Source: an uncultured Prevotellaceae bacterium (GTDB lineage Bacteria; Bacteroidota; Bacteroidia; Bacteroidales; Bacteroidaceae). From it: a DNA stretch of 31,448 nt. The position numbers and the translations under genes were made by a program. The DNA is taken from contig CALEPV010000082.1 of the NCBI GenBank assembly GCA_937910905.1, positions 1 through 31,448 on the forward strand, given 5' to 3'. Of this stretch, positions 7,109 to 14,866 are shown piece by piece; the stretch's first letter is position 1, and each line of letters begins with the position of its first letter. The notes beneath the pieces were generated by a model. The model saw only the letters and a program-made list of their open reading frames with translations, was not told where the DNA came from and ran no database searches.

Positions 7109-9019
7109 TCATCTGCCTAGGAGTACAAGGAGCACGCTCACATCAGACGGCGACACACCAGGTATGCGTGATGCCTGGCCTAGTGTTTCGGGGTCGTGGC
7201 GTAACAGCTTCTGCCTGCCCTCGGTAGATATGCTCTGTAGGGAGGCATAGTTGAAGTGTCCGCGGATGTGTATGTCTTCGAGGCGCTGCATCTTGCTTGC
7301 CTGTTCCTGCTCGCGTGCAATGTACCCTTGGTACTTGATAGCGACCTCTGCTTCCTCGATTATTTCGTCTCTTCTGTCATTTATGCCGTCAAGGAAGGAT
7401 GCCAATGGCGGTATGTGTGGTGTCAGTTTGGCGAATGACAACTCTGGCCGGGCCATCAGCTCAATGAGCTTGCATCCTCTCGTCATTGGTGGCAGAGCGA
7501 GGCTATCCATGATGCTGTTTATGGTGTCTAAGCGTACTGACAGCAATTCGCAGAAATGGATGATTCTATCGATGTTTTTTGCCTTCTCGTTCCACAGATT
7601 CATTCGCTCTGTCGAGGCCAGCCCCAGGTCGTAGCTGCGTTGCGTGAGGCGTGTGTCAGCGTTGTCCTGTCTTAGCAGTATGCGGAACTCTGCTCTGGAG
7701 GTGAACATGCGGTACGGCTCGTCGACCCCCTTTATTACAAGGTCGTCGATGAGTACACCTATATATGATTCATCGCGCCGCATAGTGAACTTGCCTGTGC
7801 CTGCACACTTCAGCGCGGCATTTATTCCAGCGACAATGCCTTGCCCTGCAGCTTCCTCGTAGCCGGTGGTTCCATTTACCTGACCAGCCATGAACAGCCC
7901 GTCGACAAGCCTTGATTCCAACGTATGGTGAAGTTGTGTAGGGTCGAAGAAATCGTACTCAATGGCATATCCAGGCCGGTAGATGCGAAGATTGCGGAAA
8001 GCCGGAATGAGCTTGAGGGCTTCTATCTGTACATCTATGGGCAGCGATGATGAGAATCCATTGAGGTAGTATTCCTGTGTGTTCACTCCCTCCGGCTCCA
8101 AGAACAGCTGGTGCTGTTCTCGGTCGGGAAATGTCACCAGCTTTGTCTCGATGCTCGGACAGTAGCGCGGACCGATACTTTGAATCTGCCCGTTGTATAG
8201 TGGAGAGTCAGGCAGGCCCTGCCGCAGACGCTCGTGCACAGCCTCGTTGGTGTAGGTGATCCAGCACGGCAACTGTGGCAGCGTTGCTGATTCCGGCTGC
8301 GTGCCCGTTGTACTCATATATGAAAAGTGCACTCTGGTGTCGTCGCCATCCTGCCGCTCCATCAGGCTGAAGTCCACGCTGCGTGCGTCTATGCGTACTG
8401 GCGTGCCGGTCTTCATGCGTCCTCTCCTAATGCCCTGCGCCTCGATGCTTTCGGCCAGTTCGAGCGATGGCGGTTCGGCACAGCGCCCGCCCGGCAGCTT
8501 TGTGCGCCCTATGTGCATGAGACCATTCAAGAAGGTGCCCGCGGTGATGACTACGGCCCGTGCTGTGAACGTCATGCCCAGATAGGTTTCCACACCGCGG
8601 ATTACTGTGGCAGCGTCTCCGTTTTCTCCCTTTTCAACGATAATCCTACGAGCCTGATCCTGCCAGATGCATAGGTTCGGAGTGTTCTCTAGCACCTCGC
8701 GCCACGCCCAGATGAATCTGCCCCGGTCACACTGTGCACGGGGGCTCCACATGGCAGGTCCCTTCGATTGGTTCAGCATCCGGAACTGTATGGCTGTGCG
8801 GTCGGTCACGATACCCATCATTCCTCCCAGCGCATCGACCTCGCGCACAATCTGTCCTTTGGCAATGCCACCCACGGCAGGATTGCACGACATCTGTGCA
8901 ATTTTGTTCATGTCCATTGTGATGAGCAGCGTTCTGGCTCCCATCGTGGCGGCTGCGTGTGCCGCCTCGCATCCTGCGTGGCCAGCGCCTACAACTATGA
9001 CATCAAAGTGCTCAGTCAT
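7109..9019 (-). CDS. mnmG: tRNA uridine-5-carboxymethylaminomethyl modification enzyme MnmG (GidA)
   Basis: FAD-dependent partner of MnmE that installs the carboxymethylaminomethyl group at C5 of wobble uridine 34 in certain tRNAs. The 636 residues match the long form of the family. An FAD-binding dinucleotide fold opens the protein (VIVVGAGHAGCEAA, 7-20), followed by SCNPAVGGIAKG, the signature AGTFLNGLMHIG, and GLFMAGQVNGTTGYEEAAGQ in the second FAD segment. The C-terminal helical domain that binds MnmE and tRNA is present (YIAREQEQASKM, IPGVSPSDVSVLLV). The start overlaps the end of the upstream phosphatase-family gene by 8 bp, an arrangement that suggests coupled expression. The parS-like site lies just beyond its stop. 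Confidence 0.97.
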   Translation of the reverse strand: MTEHFDVIVVGAGHAGCEAAHAAATMGARTLLITMDMNKIAQMSCNPAVGGIAKGQIVREVDALGGMMGIVTDRTAIQFRMLNQSKGPAMWSPRAQCDRGRFIWAWREVLENTPNLCIWQDQARRIIVEKGENGDAATVIRGVETYLGMTFTARAVVITAGTFLNGLMHIGRTKLPGGRCAEPPSLELAESIEAQGIRRGRMKTGTPVRIDARSVDFSLMERQDGDDTRVHFSYMSTTGTQPESATLPQLPCWITYTNEAVHERLRQGLPDSPLYNGQIQSIGPRYCPSIETKLVTFPDREQHQLFLEPEGVNTQEYYLNGFSSSLPIDVQIEALKLIPAFRNLRIYRPGYAIEYDFFDPTQLHHTLESRLVDGLFMAGQVNGTTGYEEAAGQGIVAGINAALKCAGTGKFTMRRDESYIGVLIDDLVIKGVDEPYRMFTSRAEFRILLRQDNADTRLTQRSYDLGLASTERMNLWNEKAKNIDRIIHFCELLSVRLDTINSIMDSLALPPMTRGCKLIELMARPELSFAKLTPHIPPLASFLDGINDRRDEIIEEAEVAIKYQGYIAREQEQASKMQRLEDIHIRGHFNYASLQSISTEGRQKLLRHDPETLGQASRIPGVSPSDVSVLLVLLGR

Positions 9020-9914
9020 TGCTTCGAAGTGTGATACGTGCGAAGATGGGGTAGTGGTCCGACGGGTGCCTTAGGCTGTGCTGCCCGTCGTCCTGCGGTG
9101 TCCAGTAGGCATCGGTGCGTGCTGCGTAGGCATCTACAGCTACGTCGAGCGTTACAAAGATATGGTCTATGCGCGATGCTGTATGGCGCTCCGGGTGGTA
9201 GCCGTGGAAGGTGCCGTTCTCGGCAAACCTCAGTCGGGCAGCCTCGTATGTGTCCTTGAGCAGACCCGACGAGGTGAAGATGCTGTATATTTCATCCTGC
9301 TGGTCAACGTTGAAATCGCCTGTCAGGATTGTGGGCAGCGGCTTTCCGTCCTGCTGACGGGTAGCCATCTCGCTGATGCGCTGCATGACCAGCTGTGCCG
9401 ACTCTCGCCGTGCCACGGTCCCCACGTGGTCCATGTGCAGGTTGAAGAACAGGAACTCCTGCCCTGTGGCCCGCACCTTGAAATGTCCCCAGGTGCAGAT
9501 GCGCACGCAGGCGGCATCCCATCCCTTGACGGGGCGGTCCGGTTGCTCGTTGAGCCAGAAGTGTCCATTGTCGATGAGCTCCACATCGTCAGTGCGATAG
9601 AAGATGGCTGCATACTCTCCCTTGGTGCGCCCATCGTCGCGTCCTACTCCGATGTAGCCGTAGCCGTCAAGGTGCTGCATGAGATCGAGCAGCTGACTGT
9701 GCAGCACCTCCTGCGCGCCCCACACGATGGGGCGTTCCCAATTGATTAAGTCGCTGATTACCTGGCATCTGCGTTGCCAGATGTGCCCACGCAGGCTGTC
9801 CTCGTCGTTGCGATAGCGTATGTTGTAGCTCCCCACAATAATTGTCTGGGCAATCAGAGAGGTGCAGCAGTTCAGCGTGAGTGCGGCCAGTAAGGAAAGT
9901 ATGTGTCTTCTCAT
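9012..9914 (-). CDS. Secreted endonuclease/exonuclease/phosphatase-family protein
   Basis: Metal-dependent phosphoesterase fold of the DNase I/inositol-phosphatase superfamily; the substrate cannot be told from sequence. The 300-residue product starts with a signal peptide (about 1-22, ending near SLIAQ), so it acts in the periplasm or outside. The full catalytic set is visible: N31 in SYNIRY, E69 in GAQEVL, H160 and D162 in NLHMDH, D200 and N202 in TGDFNV, D250 in SRIDHIF, and the terminal SDH at 285-287. It starts two bases after the histidine-kinase stop and overlaps mnmG by 8 bp at its end, so all three are probably on one transcript. Exported relatives in gut Bacteroidetes are usually annotated only as hydrolases; a DNase, a sphingomyelinase-like or a phosphatase role are all possible. 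Confidence 0.9.
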   Translation of the reverse strand: MRRHILSLLAALTLNCCTSLIAQTIIVGSYNIRYRNDEDSLRGHIWQRRCQVISDLINWERPIVWGAQEVLHSQLLDLMQHLDGYGYIGVGRDDGRTKGEYAAIFYRTDDVELIDNGHFWLNEQPDRPVKGWDAACVRICTWGHFKVRATGQEFLFFNLHMDHVGTVARRESAQLVMQRISEMATRQQDGKPLPTILTGDFNVDQQDEIYSIFTSSGLLKDTYEAARLRFAENGTFHGYHPERHTASRIDHIFVTLDVAVDAYAARTDAYWTPQDDGQHSLRHPSDHYPIFARITLRSND

Positions 9915-9916
9915 TG

Positions 9917-10870
9917 CTATGTAGGCAGTTGTAGTACGAATCGCGAACCGGGTGCATACTGTGGGTCGTAGCTCAGGTCACCGCCCAGAGCTTTGGCCAG
10001 TCGGCGGCATGTGGCCAGTTTCAGGCCCAGCCCACTCTTGAAGTCCTCCATGCTGATGTAGCTGTCGAACAGGTGCTCGCGCCGCTCTTCGGGCACACCC
10101 ACGCCGGTGTCCTCGATGCTGAGCATGATGCCGTGTTTGATGTGAGAGCAGTATATGGCTACGTGTCCCGATGGGGTGTAGAGCAACGAGTCGGCAATCA
10201 GCTGGTCGAGAATCTGCCGGAGCACGGCGATGTCAGTCCTCACATAGAAGCTGTCGGGCAGCTCGGAATGGAAGATGAGCTTCAGCTTGTTGGTATTGTT
10301 GACCTGTGCGGCATCCAGTGCCTGCTGGCAGGTCTCGTTCACCAGCACGTGCGTGAATGAGCTGTGGTCAACCTTGCTTTCCTCCTTGGCAAGCTCCAGT
10401 AGCTCGTTGATGATTATGGTGATGCCCTGCACGTTCTCCGATATGCTGTGCTTCATCTGCCTCTTCTCCTCCTTGTTGAACTCCATGCTGGGGTCGCAGA
10501 GCACCTGCGAGAAGCCGTTGATGGCATTCAGCGGCGTGCGTATCTCGTGGCTCATGTTGCGAATGAATGCAGCCTTCATGCGGTTGCTCTCGTCGGCGTG
10601 CTCCAGCGCTTCTCTGAGCTGAGCGTTGCGCTTCCATATCTTGCGCACCAGTCGCCACCGCTCGAAGACGCACAGCAATACGACGATTACCGCCATCAGC
10701 CAGAATGTTATCCGCCAGTTGTCAGCCCTTGTTGCTTCGTCGGCTGCACGCTGTTGCCACTGCTCGGCTGTCGCGGGCTGCGGCTGGGTAGCATCGGTGC
10801 CGCTGTGGCACGAGGCCGCCAGCATGAGGCCTAAACAAATAGCGAGGAGTGGTCTTATGGCTTGTCGCAT
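9917..10870 (-). CDS. Orphan sensor histidine kinase with lipoprotein-like N-terminus
   Basis: Membrane histidine kinase of 317 residues from ATG 10870. The N-terminus has a signal with a possible lipobox (LMLAASC, C21), a short stretch of about 30 residues and one transmembrane helix (53-70), then a HisKA domain with H108 in NMSHEIRTPLNAI and an ATPase domain (EDTGVGVPEERR at 253-264, GLGLKLA at 280-286). The N-box reads LDQLIADSLLYT, where the Mg2+-binding asparagine expected at residue 227 is an aspartate; this may weaken ATP binding. There is no room for a normal sensor domain. An alternative start at 10894 (MPHKNTSAM) would leave only a leader of about 9 nt after the predicted transcription start. 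No response regulator gene is nearby. It leads the series running to mnmG. Confidence 0.88.
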   Translation of the reverse strand: MRQAIRPLLAICLGLMLAASCHSGTDATQPQPATAEQWQQRAADEATRADNWRITFWLMAVIVVLLCVFERWRLVRKIWKRNAQLREALEHADESNRMKAAFIRNMSHEIRTPLNAINGFSQVLCDPSMEFNKEEKRQMKHSISENVQGITIIINELLELAKEESKVDHSSFTHVLVNETCQQALDAAQVNNTNKLKLIFHSELPDSFYVRTDIAVLRQILDQLIADSLLYTPSGHVAIYCSHIKHGIMLSIEDTGVGVPEERREHLFDSYISMEDFKSGLGLKLATCRRLAKALGGDLSYDPQYAPGSRFVLQLPT

Positions 10871-10907
10871 GGCGGAAGTATTTTTGTGTGGCATACCATC
10901 TTGCCCG

Positions 10908-10915
10908 CAAAGATA
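10908..10915 (-). promoter_or_regulatory. -7 element of the promoter for the kinase-mnmG series
   Basis: On the minus strand TATCTTTG (10915 down to 10908) is a perfect TAnnTTTG. The sequence about 20 bp upstream reads TATG rather than TTTG, so the -33 element is weak. Transcription should start near 10903, giving a 33-nt leader to ATG 10870. Confidence 0.55.
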
Positions 10916-11035
10916 CAAAAAAGAGTGTTCGCTCCATACTTTAGGGGATAAAATCGCTCCGCACAATCTTTTTCCACGATGCCCAAAACTCTGCGTCGCG
11001 TTGCAGCAATCTACCATCATGCTGTTGTCGAGAGC

Positions 11036-11075
11036 TGTCCAACGCGTTGGACAACATCGTCGAACACGTTAGACA
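11036..11075. repeat. Two tandem 18-bp palindromes at 22-bp spacing
   Basis: TGTCCAACGCGTTGGACA (11036-11053) is a perfect 18-bp palindrome. A second site CGTCGAACACGTTAGACA (11058-11075) matches it at 14 of 18 positions, exactly 22 bp downstream. They could be paired operators about 120 bp upstream of the kinase promoter, or a short relative of the 22-bp-pitch arrays found elsewhere in the window, which also centre on CGCG. Confidence 0.8.
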
Positions 11076-11177
11076 GCGACATACACGGCGGATGTGCTCG
11101 GACATGCACGAAGCAGGTCCTTACAGCCAACGTCCGTCCATAAGGAGATATAGCATATATTGTCCAATGATTTCTGG

Positions 11178-11209
11178 GGTCAAAAAGCTATAAACGCCCC
11201 TTTTTGATC
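11178..11209. other. Hairpin with A5/T5 stem
   Basis: GGTCAAAAAG (11178-11187) pairs with CTTTTTGATC (11200-11209), a 10-bp stem with one G-U pair and a 12-nt loop. Because the T-run is inside the stem and not after it, this is not a textbook terminator; it may be a transcript-end structure or part of a repeat element. Confidence 0.5.
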
Positions 11210-11212
11210 TCG

Positions 11213-11299
11213 AATCCGTCATTCCGTCATACATCTGTCATAGCGGCACACTACCTCAGTATCAACGCGTTAGGGCGCAAAATGACAGAATGACGGATT
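11213..11299. repeat. 18-bp inverted repeat with internal direct repeats
   Basis: AATCCGTCATTCCGTCAT (11213-11230) is repeated as its reverse complement at 11282-11299 with one mismatch, with about 50 bp between the arms. The left arm is made of direct copies of CCGTCATT, with a third near-copy CTGTCAT at 11235-11241. Inverted termini and short length resemble a small non-autonomous element, but no target-site duplication is evident. Confidence 0.65.
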
Positions 11300-11421
11300 A
11301 TTCTGGTAAAACACTATGTATAGGAAAGATCTTGCCTGTCCGCTGGCGGTGCCGATAGTGGCGTGGGTTGCACACTTGTCACCAAAGGGGACGCTTAACC
11401 CATAAAAAACCAGCCATTCTC

Positions 11422-11452
11422 TTTGCAGATGAACAAGAATACCGTAACTTTG
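11422..11452 (+). promoter_or_regulatory. Bacteroidetes-type promoter for the Fur-family gene
   Basis: TTTG (11422-11425), a 19-bp spacer and TAACTTTG (11445-11452) match both consensus elements perfectly. Transcription is expected near 11457-11459, which coincides with the start codon of the next gene at 11459. Confidence 0.8.
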
Positions 11453-11458
11453 TGCCGT

Positions 11459-11941
11459 ATGAGCGACAACGAACAACTTCAGGCACGCGCAAAGCTCTTG
11501 TTCCGTGAGTTCCTTCTGACCCACAAATTCAGTCAGACGAAGGAGCGCTATGCCATATTGCGTGCAGTTTATCAGTTGGAGGGAATTTTCGGGGTGGCCG
11601 ATTTGCAACGCCAGCTGATAGAGTCAAACTTCAAGGTGAGCCTGTCTGCCCTCTATGTCACGATAGGCTTGCTGGAACAGGCCAATCTGATTATACGCCA
11701 CCCCTTCTCGTCGTCGCAGTCCTTGTATGAACGCGTCGTCGGCGACCGCCCATGCAGCTATCAGATCTGTAACCGGTGCCACAGCATCACCCGCATCACG
11801 AGTCGCGAGCTGTCGAAGGCCGTGTCCAGCTACCGGCCGCGGCGTTTTGTGCCCAGCCACCGCGTGGTGTACGTCTACGGCGTGTGCCCGCAATGCGAGA
11901 AGGCCAGTCGCAAGGCCAGGCAGCTGATATTGGATCTGTGA
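11459..11941 (+). CDS. Fur-family transcriptional regulator
   Basis: Small DNA-binding regulator of 160 residues. The N-terminal winged helix runs from about 20 to 80 (SQTKERYAILRAVYQLEG, then SLSALYVTIGLLEQANLI), and two CxxC pairs (C104/C107 and C143/C146) would bind the structural zinc. The histidine-rich stretch HHDH that precedes the first CxxC in classic Fur is replaced by DRPCSYQI, so the regulatory metal site may be altered; H134 in SHRVVYVYGVC is kept. ATG 11459 is preferred because the upstream in-frame ATG at 11429 lies inside the promoter. This implies a leaderless or nearly leaderless mRNA. It lies 53 bp before purA, an association I recall as common in Bacteroidetes, where the metal or signal it senses is often not known. 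Confidence 0.9.
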   Translation: MSDNEQLQARAKLLFREFLLTHKFSQTKERYAILRAVYQLEGIFGVADLQRQLIESNFKVSLSALYVTIGLLEQANLIIRHPFSSSQSLYERVVGDRPCSYQICNRCHSITRITSRELSKAVSSYRPRRFVPSHRVVYVYGVCPQCEKASRKARQLILDL

Positions 11942-11994
11942 TGCTCAGCGACGATTCGGAAACATAGGTATGAATGACATAAGACACAAAATAA

Positions 11995-13275
11995 ATGAAA
12001 AAGGGAAAGGTAGATGCCCTGCTGGGCATAGTGTTCGGAGATGAAGGAAAAGGTAAGGTGGTCGACGTGTTCACACCACGTTACGACGTGGTGGCACGCT
12101 TCGCCGGCGGTCCCAATGCCGGCCATACCATAATCTTCGATGGTAAGAAGTTCGTGCTGCGCTCCATCCCGTCAGGTATCTTCGACGAGGGCAAGCTGAA
12201 CGTCATAGGCAACGGCTGTGTGATAGCCCCCGACCTGTTCATGGCCGAGGCCAAGGAGCTTGAGGCTGCAGGCTACGACCTGCGCAGCCGGCTGCACATC
12301 AGCAAACGTGCCCATCTGATACTGCCCACGCACCGCGTGCTGGACAGAGCCTACGAGGCAGCCAAGGGCAAGAACGCTGTTGGCACCACAGGCAAGGGCA
12401 TCGGTCCCACCTACAGCGAGAAAGCTGCTCGCACAGGACTGCGTGTGGGCGACATCCTGGAGAACTTCGAAGCCAAGTACGCTGCGCTGAAGGCTCGCCA
12501 CGAACAGCAGTTGCGCGACCTGCACTATACGGACTATGACATAACCGAGGAGGAGCAGCGCTGGCTGGAAGGCATCAACTACATGCGCCAGTTCCAGCTC
12601 ACAGACACCGAGGCAGAACTGAACCGTATGCTCAATGAAGGCAAGAACATACTGGCAGAAGGAGCGCAGGGCACCATGCTCGACATAGATCACGGCACAT
12701 ATCCATTCGTGTCGTCCTCCAGCACCACTACGGGTGGTGTGTGCACCGGACTTGGCATAGCTCCGAACCGCATAGGCGAGGTGTTCGGCATCTTCAAGGC
12801 CTACTCGACACGCGTCGGTGCAGGCCCGTTCCCCGTGGAGCTGTTCGATGAAACCGGCGACAAGATTCGCGAGATAGGCCATGAGTACGGAGCCGTGACC
12901 GGACGCAACCGTCGGTGCGGATGGATAGACCTCGTGGCGCTGAAGTACGCCATCATGGTGAACGGTGTCACGCAGCTGATAATGATGAAGAGCGATGTGC
13001 TGGACGGCTTTGAGACCATACGTGCATGTGTCGCATACCAGAAGGATGGTGTCACGACTACCGACATGCCATACGACACCGAGGGCTGGCAAGCCGTGTA
13101 CAAGGATATCAAGGGCTGGCAGACCGATCTGTCTGCTATCACCTCAGCAGCCGACTTCCCAGAGGCATTCCGCAACTACATAGACTATCTGGAGGCTGAA
13201 CTGCATACCCCCATCACGATTGTATCAGTAGGCCCCGACCGCGAACAGACCATCATCAGACAGCATGTTTCGTGA
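11995..13275 (+). CDS. purA: Adenylosuccinate synthetase
   Basis: Joins IMP and aspartate with GTP hydrolysis to give adenylosuccinate, the first committed step from IMP to AMP. The 426-residue length is normal. The GTP-binding/catalytic loop GDEGKGK is at 15-21 (general base D16) and NAGHT at 41-45 supplies the catalytic histidine H44. The IMP-binding TTGKGIGPTYSEKAAR and the STRVGAGPFPVE and TGRNRRCGWID segments are all intact. It probably shares a transcript with the Fur-family gene upstream, as no promoter is seen in the 53-bp gap. Its end overlaps the next gene by 11 bp. The product supplies AMP, the same nucleotide made by apt in the divergent block. Confidence 0.97.
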   Translation: MKKGKVDALLGIVFGDEGKGKVVDVFTPRYDVVARFAGGPNAGHTIIFDGKKFVLRSIPSGIFDEGKLNVIGNGCVIAPDLFMAEAKELEAAGYDLRSRLHISKRAHLILPTHRVLDRAYEAAKGKNAVGTTGKGIGPTYSEKAARTGLRVGDILENFEAKYAALKARHEQQLRDLHYTDYDITEEEQRWLEGINYMRQFQLTDTEAELNRMLNEGKNILAEGAQGTMLDIDHGTYPFVSSSSTTTGGVCTGLGIAPNRIGEVFGIFKAYSTRVGAGPFPVELFDETGDKIREIGHEYGAVTGRNRRCGWIDLVALKYAIMVNGVTQLIMMKSDVLDGFETIRACVAYQKDGVTTTDMPYDTEGWQAVYKDIKGWQTDLSAITSAADFPEAFRNYIDYLEAELHTPITIVSVGPDREQTIIRQHVS

Positions 13276-14860
13276 CCTGAACCTGCGTCTATTGCCCAGA
13301 GAGGCAGCCAATGAGAGCCACCTGAACGAGGTGGCTCTCAACGAACTTGGCCTTACAGCACATCAGCAGCTGACCGGCGTGAGGGTGCTGCGGCGCAGTA
13401 TAGACGCACGGCAACGTCAGGTGATGGTCAATCTGACTGTGCGTGCCTATGTGGATGAACCATTGCCTGAGCTGGAGTATGTACCCACCAGCTATGGCGA
13501 TGTGTCGGGGCGCAGGCAGGTGATAGTCGTGGGAGCTGGGCCGGCCGGTCTCTTTGCCGCGTTGAGGCTGATAGAGCTTGGCCTGAGGCCGGTGGTGCTA
13601 GAGCGAGGCAAGGATGTGCATGAGCGCAAGCGCGACATCGCCCTTATCTCACGCGAGCACCGCATAGACCCCAATAGCAATTACTCCTTCGGCGAGGGCG
13701 GGGCCGGGGCATTCTCAGACGGCAAGCTCTATACCCGCAGCAAGAAGCGCGGTTCCGTCGAGAAGATACTCAACGTGTTCTGCCAGCACGGAGCCTCTAC
13801 AACCATACTTGCCGATGCACATCCGCACATCGGTACAGACCGCCTGCCGCGTGTCATCGAGAACATGCGGCTTACGATTATGCGCTGTGGAGGCGAGGTT
13901 CATTTCCAAACACGTGTGGACGATCTGACTATTGAGCAGGGCAGGGTAGTGGGAGTGAGTGCCATAGCTAACGAAGCCGATGGAAGCACCGTCCAGCGTT
14001 CATACGATGGCCCGGTCATACTGGCCACAGGCCACTCGGCACGCGATGTGTACCGCATGATGCACGACCGCGGGCTCAGCATCGAGGCCAAAGGCATCGC
14101 CGTAGGCGTACGACTGGAGCATCCATCGCATCTCATAGACCAGATACAGTACCACAGCCGGGAGGGGCGCGGACGCTGGCTGCCAGCGGCAGAGTACTCT
14201 TTCGTGCAGCAGGTGCAGGGCCGTGGTGTCTACTCATTCTGCATGTGCCCCGGAGGGTTTGTGGTGCCGGCAGCTACTGGTGCCGAGCAGGTGGTGGTCA
14301 ACGGCATGAGCCCAAGCAATAGAGGTTCGCGGTGGTCGAATTCCGGAATGGTGGTGGAGCTGCATCCAGAGGACATAGCATCGGAAGTCCCGGCAGAGCT
14401 GCGCCACTCGCCACTCGCTGTGATGGCCTACCAGGAGCAGCTGGAACGGCTCTGCTGGCAGCAGGGCGGCTACCGCCAGACGGCACCGGCTCAGCGTATG
14501 GCCGACTTCGTGAACGGACGGCTGAGCAGTCAGCTGCCAGTGTCGAGCTATACGCCCGGGCTCATAGCATCACCTCTGCACTTCTGGATGCCGCCATTCA
14601 TCAGCACACGCCTGCAGGAGGCGTTCCGCATCTTCGGCCGTCGCAGCCACGGCTTCCTCACCAATGAGGCTGTGGTTATCGGTGTAGAAACACGCACGTC
14701 GGCCCCCGTGAGGATGGAGCGCGATGCTGCAAGCCTACAGTTGCTAAACATAGAAGGACTATACCCCTGCGGCGAAGGAGCCGGATATGCAGGGGGCATC
14801 GTCTCGGCTGCAATAGACGGCGAGCGATGCGCTGAGGCTTGTGCCTCTACAATTATATAA
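13265..14860 (+). CDS. FAD-dependent dehydrogenase of unknown substrate
   Basis: A 531-residue member of the family annotated as NAD(FAD)-utilising dehydrogenases. An N-terminal domain of about 80 residues precedes the FAD-binding fold (VIVVGAGPAGLFAALRLIELG, G90-G95, with acidic E at the end of the next strand in VVLERG). A glycine-rich SFGEGGAGAFSDGKL segment, a second dinucleotide-type segment VILATGHSARDVYRMM and the C-terminal FAD motif GLYPCGEGAGYAGGIV complete the fold; that last cysteine in PCGEGAG is typical of the family. No signal peptide or membrane helix is seen, so it is cytosolic. Translation is likely coupled to purA through the 11-bp overlap. The true substrate is unknown to me, and no neighbour points to one. 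Confidence 0.85.
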   Translation: MFRDLNLRLLPREAANESHLNEVALNELGLTAHQQLTGVRVLRRSIDARQRQVMVNLTVRAYVDEPLPELEYVPTSYGDVSGRRQVIVVGAGPAGLFAALRLIELGLRPVVLERGKDVHERKRDIALISREHRIDPNSNYSFGEGGAGAFSDGKLYTRSKKRGSVEKILNVFCQHGASTTILADAHPHIGTDRLPRVIENMRLTIMRCGGEVHFQTRVDDLTIEQGRVVGVSAIANEADGSTVQRSYDGPVILATGHSARDVYRMMHDRGLSIEAKGIAVGVRLEHPSHLIDQIQYHSREGRGRWLPAAEYSFVQQVQGRGVYSFCMCPGGFVVPAATGAEQVVVNGMSPSNRGSRWSNSGMVVELHPEDIASEVPAELRHSPLAVMAYQEQLERLCWQQGGYRQTAPAQRMADFVNGRLSSQLPVSSYTPGLIASPLHFWMPPFISTRLQEAFRIFGRRSHGFLTNEAVVIGVETRTSAPVRMERDAASLQLLNIEGLYPCGEGAGYAGGIVSAAIDGERCAEACASTII

Positions 14861-14866
14861 TGTATA

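Larger units (their letters stand above)
10871..11458. other. Divergent intergenic region, non-coding, rich in palindromes
   Basis: Nearly 590 bp separate the minus-strand kinase from the plus-strand Fur-family gene. No frame here looks like a protein. It holds the kinase promoter, two tandem 18-bp palindromes, a 10-bp-stem hairpin, an 18-bp inverted repeat with a 50-nt loop, a nested weak inverted repeat just before the Fur promoter (GGGTT at 11365-11369 with AACCC at 11397-11401), and the Fur promoter itself. Confidence 0.8.

Noticed and set aside
9078..9749. 223-codon plus-strand open frame over the phosphoesterase gene
   Set aside because: Opposite an intact catalytic-motif gene and lacking any domain signal.
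11021..11458. Small protein gene or tRNA in the divergent gap
   Set aside because: No open frame with coding character, and no cloverleaf-type arrangement of arms or CCA end was seen.
12172..13092. 306-codon open frame antisense to purA
   Set aside because: Fully opposite a well conserved gene with no family resemblance of its own.
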